A DNA stretch of 64,000 nt from Dichotomocladium elegans (GCA_025716815.1 JAIXMN010000037.1:124001-188000); one strand, 5' to 3'. Positions 35,818 through 48,165 are shown, counted from the stretch's first letter. Notes: generated from the sequence alone by a model not told the origin. Translations and numbers: made by a program.

Positions 35818-36625
35818 ATGATGACCAAAACCCTCCAGAATTTCACCATTCGGGAGGCCGATGAAAGCGATCTTCAGCTCATTACCGACCTTTACAATGA
35901 GGCCATTGTCAATTCAACGTCCTTGTTCGTGTTTGAAACTGTAACTGTAGAAGAGAAGAAAGCGTGGCTAGATGAGTGTAGGCGAGATGGCTATGCGGTC
36001 ATTGTGGCTGTGGACAAGACCACAGGCCAATCGGTAGCTTTTGCTAATCTCAGCAGCTTTCGATCGAAACCTGCTTACAATTTGTGAGGGAACAACCACC
36101 CCCCGTTTGTGAAAGAGACAATCCCCCCTTTCTGTTACCTATCTTCAGCTAAAATTTCTCCACGCATTGCTAAACCAGATCTGCTGAAGTCTCGGTGTAT
36201 ATCCATCCAAATTACCATCGCCGTGGCCTCGGCCGGATGCTCGTGAACGAAATGCTGGCTATATCAAAACGGATGGGCCTCCGTGTTATTTATTGCAAGT
36301 ATTTTATCTTCGTTTGTCCGCCGGGGGGGGAATGAAACGAAAAAAGTTTCTAATGCGGCGCTCATGGAATATACTAAATCAACATGTAATACATACAGCT
36401 GTTATCACTGGAGAAAACACACCATCGATACAATTGTTCAAATCACTCGGCTTTCGTCATGCTGGGCTTTTCAAGAACTGCGGCTACAAGTTTGGACGCT
36501 GGCTGGACGTAGAGTTTTGGGAAATGGACATTCCAGAGACGCAGGGACCTGGCCCTGACGCTGTACCTGCCTTCATTCCTTTCCCTTGGGGGAAATACAT
36601 ATTCACGAACCAAGGTCAGGTCTGA
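35818..36625 (+). CDS. GNAT acetyltransferase, phosphinothricin/methionine-sulfoximine N-acetyltransferase (PAT) type
   Basis: Exons 35818-36083, 36179-36294 and 36399-36625 give 202 residues. The GNAT fold is clear: FTIREADESDLQLITDLYNE at the start, VSVYIHPNYHRRGLGRMLVN with the acetyl-CoA loop (R-R-G-L-G), then ENTPSIQLFKSLGFRHAGLF and GYKFGRWLDVEFWEMDIP, which is the PAT/YncA signature. Such enzymes use acetyl-CoA to acetylate methionine sulfoximine, phosphinothricin or related amines in bacteria and fungi. The second intron has GC-AG ends (36295-36398); with a GT donor the frame would be lost. The family is widespread in bacteria, so an ancient transfer is possible, but two introns show it is well settled. 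Confidence 0.9.
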
Positions 36626-38015
36626 GAATATTTGCCATAAGGGCGTGTGTATACTAGAGACGTCAAGACTATAGACCAACTTGATAATAAAGGCATCAGC
36701 AAACAGGTGATGCTCATGAGCTCTACGTCGAGCATGCTGCGCCAGAGAGTTGCAGGGTTAAACGATAAGGCCATCAGGTAGATCCAACGGATAGAGAGAG
36801 ATAAGATGTTACACCGTGTTCAAAAGTACAATTTGTTACCTGGCGTCTCAAAGTCAAACCTTGGACATCGGAGGCGGAACAGAAAAGAAGAAATCTACTC
36901 TTCCTTTTTGCAAGATCATTGGTTACAGACAAGAGTATGAGCTATTTTATATTTTATATTTTATATGACTGGTCGATCATTACTCGATATAACGTCGCGA
37001 CAGGTCACATGAAATGCACTTTCATGTAAGAAGATAGATGGGCAGAGATCCCGCCAACCAATCATTCATCCCTTCCCGTTTTCTTTCAGCTTGTATATTC
37101 TACCGCGGCTGGCCTAATAGAGGAAGGCAAAAGTACTCAGATCCTCTCTTACCCGCCCCCCCCCCGCGGGGACAAAATCAACCGCGCTTGAATATCTTGC
37201 GCTCACATATAGATCATTGTTTTTTGTTTTCATGGAAAAGGTTTCTATGTATCTGTCTGGGTCAATAGAACTTTACCGACGGATTACAAGGGCAGGAAAC
37301 CACCCCGACTGTTTTAGGAAGCGAGATAAGAAACAAAAAGGATCAATGAAACTTGTGTTTGTTATCTCTTGTCGATCCATCGTCACCTAATATACGTTCG
37401 GAAGAGCCAAAACGGATAATCTTATAATGCAGGTCTTGCTGAGCCGGTTACTGTATATGTCCGGAAACCCCAGGCCAACGCATCTTTTCTTGTCGTCCGC
37501 ATGACAACACACCTATAGTTGCTACAAGAAAATGATAGTTCGTTTCCATCTTTTTCGTGAATCCCAGAGGTTCTGACAGCCGTGTTGTGCTTGCGATTGC
37601 GTGTATATATATGTGTCCGATAGTGCTGGAACAAAAAGGAGCATTGTCACCGAATATGGCTGAGCTACTGTACAAGGTTTCTTCTTGCATGACCTCCGGT
37701 ATGTGGTTTTCCTGTTCTCTTTACTCTGCAATTAGTGACTCAAGAAGATCCAAATTGTCATTGGACCGATAAGCAAAAAATAATTGCTGCAATTCTTAGT
37801 ATGGCTCATGCAACCCAGAAAAGCGAATGTGCATCGTGCATACAGAGAAGCATAAATAGTACATGAGGCACTCATAGATAAGAAAGACCAGGATCGATGG
37901 GAGATGACCTTGCCTTATAAAGAAGACAAACAAAACGCAACGAGCTATAAATACTACTTTGTCCTCGTTTTGGATTCCCCACCTCCACCCTCATATCTCT
38001 CGGCTCTCCACTAAC
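36626..38015. other. Intergenic, GATA-gene promoter side
   Basis: No gene is seen. There is a small tandem repeat of TTTTATA units at about 36942-36966 and a C-run at 37145-37154. A TATA box for the GATA gene lies at 37946-37953. Confidence 0.5.
37946..37953 (+). promoter_or_regulatory. TATA box of the GATA factor gene
   Basis: TATAAATA stands 63 nt before the ATG at 38016, a normal distance for a fungal TATA promoter. Confidence 0.6.
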
Positions 38016-38735
38016 ATGGCCACGTCTACCAGCCCGTCATCCCTTTCTCCATTCTACCCTTCGATGGGTGAAGGTTCACTTACAAATGACCATTCTCCGC
38101 TTTTGCTAGACAAGCAGATCGCAGCAAGCTATCATCCGGAGGAAGCCTGTTTTGATCCCAGTGCGCTTCAACATCTGCCACTTGCCGTTCTCCAGACAAT
38201 TGCTGCCCTTTATCTTCCCGGGCAATTTTGTTCTTTTGATACATCATCTCCGCCACCGTCGTCCTCTAGTCGTGCAATACCGCCAAAATTAGTCACAAGA
38301 AAACAGCCGTCGCCGCCGCCAAGCGAGACTTCGAGACAGCTTGAATGCTTCAACTGTCATGTCACCAAGACTCCCCTATGGCGTCGTACCCCTGATCGTA
38401 CTCGTCCGCTTTGCAATGCCTGTGGGCTTTATTACAAGCAGTATGGATTCCATCGACCGCTTCACATTCGCCACAAGAAACGGCACTATCGGCACCCTTC
38501 ATCGTCCTCGTCGTCAGCTCTCGTCCATACGGAGGATCCAGTAGGTGTATTAGGAAGTACCTCTCCTAATAACGACGATATCCAGTTTAGCAGCCATCTT
38601 AGCCGCATGACATCGGAGCAGATGGCACATTCGCTCGCCGTGCTCGAACGACGATGCGCCTTGCTGCGCTCTTTGCTTTATCCCACAGACACGCGTCTCT
38701 CTTCCTCTACTGCATCACACACCCTCGTCCCCTAG
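38016..38735 (+). CDS. GATA-type zinc-finger transcription factor
   Basis: This is a 239-residue intronless protein. One GATA finger lies near the middle: [20 protein letters not shown] followed by [14 protein letters not shown], spacing C-x2-C-x18-C-x2-C, which recognises HGATAR sites. An 18-residue loop is the less common form in fungi, where 17 is usual in nitrogen and siderophore regulators. A basic tail follows ([11 protein letters not shown]), then poly-Ser and a Leu-rich helix near the end ([16 protein letters not shown]) that could mediate dimerisation. The N-terminal half is Ser/Pro-rich. I take the ATG at 38016 as start because the frame has no ATG before it and a TATA box is placed correctly. 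The target pathway cannot be told. Confidence 0.9.
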   Translation: MATSTSPSSLSPFYPSMGEGSLTNDHSPLLLDKQIAASYHPEEACFDPSALQHLPLAVLQTIAALYLPGQFCSFDTSSPPPSSSSRAIPPKLVTRKQPSPPPSETSRQLECFNCHVTKTPLWRRTPDRTRPLCNACGLYYKQYGFHRPLHIRHKKRHYRHPSSSSSSALVHTEDPVGVLGSTSPNNDDIQFSSHLSRMTSEQMAHSLAVLERRCALLRSLLYPTDTRLSSSTASHTLVP

Positions 38736-39357
38736 AACCCAGAATTTTCTTTCTCCTGCTCGCTCGCTGTCGTGATCTTTAAACTTCAGACAATGCGCGT
38801 ATACATACCGGCTATGTCCTCCTCTCTTTCCGTTCTTAAATCGCACATGTAGACCTTCCCTCCAGAAAGGTTTTCAGCTTTGAATACTCATGTTACAGTA
38901 TGACTTTTTATTCCCGCGCCTTCTCCTTGCCCCCACTCGCCCAAGGTTGCTCAATATATTTATCGCGACTAACGTTATTTGGGTACCAACTAATCATTCA
39001 ATGTCGAGGGCAGCCCTTAATTATTGCACAGCTATTACTTGGCAATTTTGACCTCTTGTGGGCTGAGATGATGGATCGGGAAGCAGAGGACCATGGTGCA
39101 TGGCACGCTTGAGAGAAAAAGCGCAATTTCGTGCATTCGTCGCTATTTTTCACAATAGATACACACAGGTCCTCCTCATCCATAACTTCGACTGAACAAT
39201 CCCTCCCCTCCTCCAAGGTATACATATTGATAGATTGTTTAATGGAAATCACACATACACGTTAAGCGAAAACCGACGAAATATTAAATAAATAAAGTTT
39301 CTCAAAAAGAAAAGAAGGCCCGCAGGGCAGAGTGAAGCGAGGGGATCGTTTTTTTTT
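38736..39357. other. Intergenic between convergent genes
   Basis: The GATA gene and PMA1 converge here, so the stretch should hold both 3' UTRs. A T-run at 39350-39359 abuts the PMA1 stop codon. No coding potential is seen. Confidence 0.5.
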
Positions 39358-42300
39358 TTACTTCGTCGACGAGGTACCCAAGACGTGAGCAGCCTGGCTT
39401 GCCTGGGCGGAAGAGAAGCGGCGCATCTCCTTCTTGTCCATGCTGATCCTTTTGCCGAGCAGACGCTTGCCAAAGTTGCGGGGTTGCTCAAGGGATTTGA
39501 GCGATCTGGTACGGTTTGCATAGTACCGAGCAGACGAAGAGGCTGAGACGGCTGAGGCACGACGGGAATGCATCGGCACCTTGGTCTCGGCGAGGGTGTT
39601 CTTGGGCGTAAAGAAGTACTGCATAGCGAACTTGACAAAGTCCATGGGCAGGAACCATACGATGTTCCAGATCCAGACGATACCCGCCCATTTCCAACCG
39701 CAGCCCCGCATGTTGGTGAAACCCCAGTCGGCGTAGACGGCGATGAAGGTAGCAACCAGCTGGGCAATGACAAAGGCCGACATCAGGTACGTACTCGGGC
39801 GCTCCATGAAGAACCAAGTGCGTGAGCGGGTCACAAAGATCAAGGCCTGGGAAATGGTCGAGACCTGGAGATAGATGATCGAGTGGTAAATATAGTCGTT
39901 GACATCCTCAGGCTGCTCCACACCGAACGTATCAGCAAAGAAGGTCGAATGGAACATGACCTTTGCGAACACGAGCGTCGAGGCGGCCTGGTAAAGACCG
40001 TAAACAACGGCGTAGGTGAAGATCTCTCGGAGGTTCCACTGATCAGGATAGGGGGAGGGTCGGACACGATCGGTCGAGATGGTCATGATGGTACCGTCAT
40101 TAAGGACAGCCACAATCAGAACAGGGAACGGAGGGAAGTCGTGCTTGAATGCAAAGCAAAGTATAGCAAAGCCAACCACGACACGGATGGTGATCGAACA
40201 GGCGTAAATCGCATAGTTGCGCATGCGCTGGAAAATCTGGCGTGAGCCGATGATGGCCTCCACAATGACCGACAGCCCAGGCTCAGTCAGCACAATATCA
40301 GCAGCCGAACGTGCAGCGTCTGAGGCGTCTGCAACTGCGACACCGACGTTGGCCTTCGAAAGAGCCGGTGCATCATTAACGCCATCGCCCGTCATCGCCG
40401 TCATGTGCCCAAGAGCCTGAAGACGCTCGACAATCTCGTACTTGTGCTCCGGATACACACCAGCAAAACCATCGGCCTGCAGAACCATGTCGTCAATTGA
40501 GGTGTAGCCCGAACCAGCAGGGGGCCCGTCCTTGAGGGCTTTTGAAAGAAACATGTTGTCGCCCATGCCAAGACGACGACCGGTTTCTTTGGCAATTGCA
40601 AGCTGGTCGCCGGTAATCATCTTGACCTGAACACCCAGAGCAATCGAGCGGTCGATTGTCTCCTTGGTATCCGAACGGGGAGGATCATAGATAGGAAGCA
40701 GGCCAATGAGGCGGAAACCCTTGCCCTCGCCATCAACTTCGCCAGAGGGCACTTCATCCACAGCTACCGCCAAAGCGCGGAGACCGCGGCGCGCAAATTC
40801 ATCGACATCGTCATTGAGGGCCTTGATCTGCTCTTCGGTTTTGTCGCGAGTGCAGAGGTCGAGGATGGTGTGGGACATACCCTTCGTCACACGAAGTACA
40901 GCACCGCTATCGAGCTGCTTATAAGTAATCTCGGTACGCTTGATAACAGGATTGAACGGCTTGAATTCGAACTCCTGGATATTTTCGCGAGCAAGTTTTG
41001 GATCAGGCAGAGAGTTGACGATGCAGAAGTCTATGGCATCTTGGTTCTCGGTGCGAGAAGCAAAGGCAGAGAGCAAAATAACCTGGTCTCCATCAAACTC
41101 GGCGTACGTCTTGATGGTCGGTTTGTCGACAATAAGCTTGTTCAGGGTCAGAGTACCGGTCTTGTCTGAGCAGAGAATGGTAACGGCAGCCATTTCCTCG
41201 ATGGCAGTTATGCGAGTGACAATGGCTTTGTGTTCAGCAAGTTGTTTCGCACCGATGGCAAGAGTGACGGACAAGACGGTCGGCCTGAGCACATGCAAGT
41301 CAGGTTAGTAAAAAATTTTTTACCGAAGTGTGTGTGTGTGTGGGTAGGTGCGTGTGCGTATGCGTGGGGGTGATTCTGCACATACATTGCAATTGGAATA
41401 CCGCCAATAAGCAAGACCAAGAGATTGTCGATACCACGACGATAATTGTAGCGGAAGCCGGCGTACATGACAAGGATCTCAATAACGACAAAAATCCCGA
41501 TAGAGACCAGGCAGAAATTACCAATCTTGGCCAAGATAGTCTGGAGATGGCCTATGTCATCGTTGGCGTCACCGACCAGCTTGGCTGCGCGACCAAAAAA
41601 GGTGTTAAGACCGGTGCCAATCACAATGGCCTCAGCTTCACCCTGCTTGACGGTCGAACCGGAGAAGATTTCGTCGCCAGCTTCTTTTCCGACAGGCAAG
41701 GACTCGCCCGTGAGGGCAGCCTGATCGATCGAGACAGAACCATGGGCCTACAATGACATATGGGCTAGCATGAGAAACTGAGGGACTAGGCTGTGTTTGT
41801 ATTTTCGAAAATATATCACTGTGTTGGGGAGTGACAAAAAACTTACGGAGAGCAAACGGCCGTCTGCAGGGACCACATCGCCGAGCTTGATGCTGATAAT
41901 ATCGCCAGGCACAAGCTCAGCAGCTTCCATTGTCTTCCACTCGCCATCTCGTTTCACTTTACACTCTGGCGCAAGTGACTCCATGAGGGCCTTCACGGCA
42001 TTACCGGCCTGGCGTTCTTCGTAAAAGCCTATGAGCGAGTTGGCGAGCAACAGGAGAACGATACCAACGAAATCCGGGTAGTCTGGGGGACGGTTATCAC
42101 CGTTCGCAAGGGCGATCGATACTATTGCAGCAGCCTCCATAACCCATGAGAGAGGATTCCACATGAAACCAAGGAACTGAAGGAACGCGTTCACTTCCTT
42201 CTGCTCGAGCCTGTTCAAACCAAACTTCTCGACACGCTTGGAGGCTTCTTCTGAAGTTAGACCATTTTGCTGTGTTCTAATTTTTTTGCATGTGTATGCG

Positions 42301-42528
42301 AAGGTTAGATAGAAGAGCGACGGATTAAAACTTCGATTCGGATACATACTGCAGAAGCTGCAGGACTTCATCGAGTTCCATGGTCGACAGGTCGAAACGA
42401 TCCTTATCATAGAGCTCTTCAACGGTAAGCGTTTGGACAGTACCATCAACGGTCATGGGCGCAGTCGCAGTCTCCGTCTTGTAGACCGTTTCTGTAACAA
42501 CCTCAACAGTCTCGGATTTTTCAGCCAT
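39358..42528 (-). CDS. PMA1: Plasma-membrane H+-ATPase (P3A type)
   Basis: Exons 42350-42528, 41847-42276, 41386-41747 and 39358-41284 (minus) give 965 residues. The pump uses ATP to export protons and builds the membrane potential that drives nutrient uptake. Landmarks in order: an acidic N-terminus, [13 protein letters not shown] (TM1-2), [20 protein letters not shown], the actuator loop with LTGES, the phosphorylation site CSDKTGTLT (Asp about residue 364), the nucleotide-binding motif [27 protein letters not shown] and a C-terminal cytosolic tail with Ser/Arg residues. Exon junctions fall within conserved sequence and keep frame. The tail differs from the yeast autoinhibitory end, as is usual outside Ascomycota. 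This is the most conserved protein in the window. Confidence 0.98.
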
Positions 42529-42611
42529 TAGCGAAAGTGAAAAACGGGCCCCCAAAGAGAGAAAGAGAAGAGTGGAGAGAAAAGCAAAGTTTTACAACGG
42601 GAAAAGACGAG

Positions 42612-42620
42612 ATATATATA
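42612..42620 (-). promoter_or_regulatory. Possible TATA element of PMA1
   Basis: A TATATATA followed upstream by an A/T-run lies about 85-92 bp before the PMA1 ATG. The alternating sequence could equally be a simple repeat. Confidence 0.35.
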
Positions 42621-42628
42621 AAAAAAAA

Positions 42629-44784
42629 AAGAGAATGGACCGGGTGAAAAGGTTAGTGAAAAAAAGGAAAGAAGAGATGGGCGATAAGTACTACACAAGC
42701 TCGTTTGTTTAAATAAATGAGCAAAGGATCCACTCAGATGCCTACGTTGAAAACGACGGATGCATGTAGAGTTATTTCTTGGTGCGATTGCTTCTTTCTT
42801 GTTGAGCGCCAGACCATACGCAAATTAGCTCCCATCTGCAATCAAGAGGAAACAGATCACGTTCAGCTGTGCCTTTGTACCACCGTGCCAATCACTCAGT
42901 GGCTAGTCCTTTTTTCTTTATTTTTACGTGATGTAAGAGGCCATCCGACCTGGATCACATTTCGCTGATCTTAGCGCGATTCTGTGCTTTCCCGTTCCAT
43001 CATCTTATCTAGTCAGGTTACCGACATCGCGATGACCGAGCCTGTGTACTTCCCCACTCTCCTTCCAAAGTTATAATCGCTCATTCTGTGGAACCCGGCC
43101 AATATGTTGATACCTCGCTGGATAAGTTTTATTTTTGTCCTTTCCAAGACCAGAAGCGGGGAGAAGTATAGGTTTCTTTTATTCCGATATCCTAAAAAAG
43201 AGTTTAGATGCACGATGCCTTGAAAAAAGATGAACGCGGAATGTGTGTAACCGGATAAGCTTCGGTGAAGTGAATGAATGAAGTGGCAATTTCCGGCATC
43301 AATAAATTAAAGATCGCTTCTGATTGTCCATCACCGCTCTTCCCCCCCCCTGAATATTTGCAGTGTGGATATGGCGATTGGATCCAATACATGTGATAGT
43401 CGGCCTTGTAAATTGCCTAATCATTGGTTGTGCAGCAATGTCGGTTGATCTGCTAGAGAGCTATTCCCCATAGGTCTGTGTGTCTTCAGCCCTCCTGCAT
43501 GCCGCTTGAATGGTACAAACAATGCAGGTCCGTTTTTTTAAAGAAAAAAAGGAACCAAGCAGCCCGGTACCGGCATATCCAAACGATTTATGCGCAGGTG
43601 TAAATGAAAAACTATCAAATTATGGAAAAAAGAACGGGGCGCGTGTGTGTATATGCTTGCAAGCTGCATTGTTCTCACGATGCACAAATTTGGATGTGAG
43701 ACAAGTTTCAGTCTGTTCAGGGATTTTCTTTTGCCGAGAACTCCTCCTTGCCCTATGATCGTGCTCCTGTCAAAATATGGCGACTTAGCACACGCCATGC
43801 CTCGTGCATCCAACAAGCAAGGCGAAGAGATAGATCCATGGATAGGTATATAGATAGAGAAAGGAAAACTCAGTGGGGGTGAGAGTTGGCATAGCAATTA
43901 TTACAGTAGTAATGAATGCATTCATCGCAGCAACACACGGCTGAGCAGGCCCGCATTTGTCGCAGTAAAATAGCTTGCCAATCCTTTTGTATTCCCAGAC
44001 ACCCGCCCTTACTGGAGACACTGCGGGTATTAAGCTACATTTCGCATATAGACACACACAAACATGAATACTATCTTTGATGCAATTCAATTCGTTTTTC
44101 AGTTGATCTCATATATGCTACGTAATTTTATATTTTATAAGAGTTTGGATAACTTGGCGAATTTGAGACCATGATTACATGTCACTGATTTATTGACATT
44201 TATGGCGAGAGCGCCCACCTATGTTATGCGAAATCGAAGTCTGGAGTATGTAGCACTTGCCAGACATCTCGTCTTTGTCGCACAGAGATTCAGTAGCACA
44301 ACGTTACGCGTCATTCGCTTTATTTTGGAAAAAAATAAATTTCGTATTGAACGTAAAGTATTCTTTGGCTTACTATCCCGGCTTAACTCTTGAGATATAT
44401 TCAGCGAACTGAAATAATCACAGCGTCGGATTGCTGCGCTCTCTTTCTTCTATTGCTTGGTAACTGCAAGAATCACCAAGTTACACAGAAGATTGCCGTT
44501 GTCTTGGCTTGTACCTTTGGCACCGTAATTATTGCAGAGACCTCTTTTTTCCGACCATATCGTGCTGTGCTTCATGTTAATATGGAATCCAGATTCATCA
44601 AGGAAAACACAGTGGTTCTAAAATCAATGTCAGTCATGTCCTATCGGCGCACCCAATCGAAGTGCGCTTGGATTCTTGCATCACTGTATGAGGATATTGC
44701 CGGTAATATGTAATAAAATAACAACAGGGTGGAACGTTATTTTTACGTAACCATACACGACATTATTAGCTGGATCGTACCCAC
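42629..44784. other. 2.2-kb intergenic region, no gene seen
   Basis: This lies upstream of PMA1 (minus) and of the small SIM-protein gene (plus), so it holds two divergent promoters. I find only short unmotivated open frames, C-runs near 43344 and a few A-runs. The length fits a complex control region for a strongly expressed H+-ATPase gene, but no specific sites can be named. Confidence 0.45.
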
Positions 44785-45263
44785 ATGCTATTGACAACGA
44801 CGTTGACGACAGTCGACCACTTTCTCTCCCTCCCCCACTCCCTTCATCTGTCCTCCCCTGTCCGCCTTTCTTCCATTCTTTATACATTGTCCCCTGCTCC
44901 TCTGTTTGCATCTGCACCTATTTCTGTTTCGCCACCGCCATCACTAACAGATGAGCCCAATGACGACAAAGTAACTGTAATCGATCTGACAAGCGATATC
45001 AAAGATCAGCAGCCAAACACTACGCTCTCGATCCCAGCAGCTGTAAGTCCTATTCTCACTACCTTCACTGCTGCGTTATCACAGCCGTAATAACATACTA
45101 TAATTGTAATCAGATCGATGGAGAAAACGAACGAACACAAGTCCATATGGGGAACATTCCGGGTCGCATCAGCTCCTCTACTGCCAACATCAACTCCATA
45201 ATTGATGGACCTAGCTCAGTGCGGGAAGACTTGCTTGCGGCAGCAAGGATAGTCTGGTCATAG
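44785..45263 (+). CDS. Small hypothetical protein with a SUMO-interacting motif
   Basis: Exons 44785-45042 and 45114-45263 (donor gtaagt, acceptor atcag) give 135 residues. I do not recognise a family. The N-terminus is hydrophobic and Ser/Pro-rich. In the middle is DDKVTVIDLTSD, a textbook SUMO-interacting motif: a hydrophobic VxVIDL core flanked by acidic residues and Thr/Ser, the same core as the VIDLT motif in PIAS SUMO ligases. The second exon encodes a polar segment ending in a helix (REDLLAAARIVWS). The gene stands alone at the edge of a gene-poor region. It might be a fragment of a larger former gene. Confidence 0.5.
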
Positions 45264-47292
45264 CAATGGATGAAACCTGCATCGTGTATACCCAGGCCTT
45301 GCGCCCTGCCCAACGCCAAGTGTTAAACATGCACGGGACCGAGGAGATATCCCAAGATATATTGCCACCGTTTCAGCGTACAGGGACCGTATTTTGCGTG
45401 CCCGTGCATACGGCAACTATCACCCATACGCACGGCATATGTCACTTTCTATATACCACACATGTATTTTATTGGATCGTATTGTCAGTTATACATATTG
45501 CTTTGTTGTCTTTGGGATGTTCTATTGTATTCTATTGTTGTACACCAGGAATGAAGTTGTTAGAGGTGACAACAGGATTAAAGAAAAAAGGCACAGCGAA
45601 CACGCCCTCTCCGGGAAGCAATGGTAAACGTGACATGATTGGCTTATATAGCTGTCTTTGAAATTTGAAGTAGCTGTGGCTGGGTTTAAAGTAGCGGGCA
45701 TTACTTTCCTTACATGGAAGTATGAAAGCTCAAAAGCGACGAAAAACCTAGACGGTCTACACCACCAACTAAATTTTGTGGCAAACTTCTCCCTGAAAAT
45801 CCTGTACGCACGAACTGGTAGCATGACAACTGTAACTAACGTACGTATTATACCTAAATCCATATGAGAAAACCGAGGACTAACGGATGTTGCCAGGGCT
45901 GCGCAAGCATCTCCAGTCAAGCAAGCGCCCAACGCTTGCGAATTTCGTGAGAAAAGAGGAAACGCCGCCTTGATTTCATCGAACAATCTGACACCGTCGA
46001 AATTGCTGAAAAGCATTTAACAAGGCGGTACACAATATTGCACAATAATCTTACCGGGGAGAACCATGTGTGCATAATGTGCAGTGGAACAAGTTGTTCA
46101 CGAAGACAAAGACATTGGCAGACCTCAAGATTGCTGCCATGGAAGGAATTGGGGGGAACGTTCGCTGTGTTTGCTGAGGACCCATATTGCTCGCCCAGAA
46201 GAGTACATTGAGTGAATTAGCAGCTGTATTCGGTCTTTTCTCTTCGAGTGATTAGGGCGTCTTTCTGTTGATCAGCTACATAAAGATGCGGCGAGCGTTG
46301 GCACGCGGCTAAATGACGAAGACAATGATGAAGATGCTGAAGATATTGACTTTGATGCTGAAGACAGAGAGATAGCAAAAGACATCATAATGTCATGGAG
46401 GAAATATGCAGCGGATTCGATGATAGTGACAAGCCGGAATGGCCTGTATTGTTGTGTAGGGAATTGTCAGGTAAGAAAATCCGATGGGTCAAAATCGAGT
46501 CTTCGAGATGGGATCCTCTTTATTGAATAAAAACAACTCTCTTTTTATGCGTTGGGATGGACCGGATTAGCTTTGACGGAACAAGTGTTAGCCGTTGACA
46601 ACGCTTCTCTGCTACTCTCCATCTGTGGTTATTATTCCGGGCGATTGTTCCCTCCGCCTTCATTAAGAGGAAATCACCAATTGGATAGTGTGAAGTAGAA
46701 GAAGTCAGGGCATTAAGACGTACTTGAGGGAATTGTTGGATGTGTAGTAGTTCCGCTAGCTACTGACTATGGAAAGCGCAGTGTCATAAACAGAAGGTCT
46801 ACGACAAGGCCTCTCGATAGTAAATGACATCCATCGTTTACTGCAAGTAGCTTATAACAGCAATCCCTTCCGCCATAAGGTATGATTGATACGTCACATA
46901 ACGTAGATCCCTTTTCACAAATCATGCTTCTCAAGCGAGATCAGCATGATAAAAGCTTATTGGAGTCATCCGCAGGACGCTCTCACAAGGCTGCATTCGG
47001 ATATACGTTAGCGCTTCATTGATAGAATTATCTAATTTGACAATGAACTTTTTCTATCGTTCGCGAATACCGTTCAGGTAGGTGATGGAAAACAAATCGA
47101 CATGAAGATCCAAGAATGATCAGATGCCAGCTGATGAGTCTGACGTTCGATAGCTCCAACAGCTCCATCATCCACATTCTGTACAACAGGTATATGTTGT
47201 CTTCATCTATTACTGTTATGAATTTCTTTGTAAGAGGAGATCAATCCTCTTATAGGGTATCCGGTCTTTCTCGCTACCAGACTGATATAGTA

Positions 47293-47464
47293 CAGTGGCC
47301 GCCCGCTATAATGATATTTGTTATAATGATAATTCGATATAGCGATACACTTTATGAAGAAGAAAATTGCCGGTGAGGGCTTATTGCAATTCGTTATAGT
47401 GATAATTCGCTATAGTGATGCGATTTCCTGGAACCGAGGGTATCACTATAACGGGCGGCCACTG
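47293..47464 (+). mobile_element. MITE copy A (TIR CAGTGGCCGCCC, TA target duplication)
   Basis: This 172-bp non-autonomous element has terminal inverted repeats of about 24 bp (22 of 24 match) beginning CAGTGGCCGCCCG, flanked on both sides by TA (47291-47292 and 47465-47466). A TA duplication and CAGT ends fit the Tc1/mariner/pogo superfamily. Inside, the motif TATA-A/G-TGATA recurs about every 15 bp next to both ends, often preceded by TTCG. A related copy in the opposite orientation lies at 55439-55595. It has no coding capacity. Confidence 0.85.
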
Positions 47465-47730
47465 TAGCGGGGGAGATGGAACTGGTCACATCGTCCCTGG
47501 ACCCTGCTCTGCGCCCCCTTCTCCATGAACCTGATGATATGCGTTTGCTGCGGTGGTAAGTATTAACCATGCTGTGTAAAGTTAAGTCACAGCGCGTACC
47601 CTGGAATGGCCGATAGTACGTCTATCAGAGCGTTGTAGATTGTCCACAAATCGGTTTAACCCTGTTTGCTCAATCTATAACATGTCCATAGAACAAATCG
47701 TATCTGCATAGAATTGTCGGTAGCGAGGGT

Positions 47731-48165
47731 AAATGCCCAGACGCCGCAATGACCTTACGCGAACAGTTCCATGGAGCGCCAACATCATGGTTCTGTGAAG
47801 CCAAAACTGATGCGAAGATAGCAGAGATGACATCATGTTTCTGCGATCTCTTTCGCTTAGGTCTTTTCGCAAAAGTTGCAATCGACAAAGAAGAGATCAA
47901 AGCAATACTTGTCCTCCAGGCAGCTGGTAAATATATATCAATCATTATCTGTATCACTTAACGGGACTGATGGTGATTGCCATTCTGTAGGTCTGAAAAT
48001 CCCGTTCTGCATGACGGAGGTTTTTGCTCCCGGAATTCTATCCGCTTGTCGAACTTGAGACCATAACAGTCCCCGAAACACTGGACGAACTGCCAAGTTT
48101 GTTGGCGAGTATGACGAAATTGAAGCGAATTCAGGTTGCGTACCACAGATGGAAGAACCGTCCTT
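47731..48165 (+). pseudogene. Fragmentary coding-like sequence, unknown origin
   Basis: One frame reads CPDAAMTLREQFHGAPTSWF and on to LVLQAAGK (to about 47930), and after a possible intron a different frame reads YPLVELETITVPETLDELPS and then LLASMTKLKRIQVAYHRWK before a stop. The parts look like protein but do not join in one frame. I recognise no family. Confidence 0.2.

Noticed and set aside
36942..36966. Three TTTTATA units as a possible origin or control element
   Set aside because: Too short and too simple to distinguish from chance in AT-rich DNA.
45522..46016. 164-codon minus-strand frame
   Set aside because: The composition is rich in Ser/Phe/Leu with no conserved block, the start is not convincing, and it lies in the decayed region.
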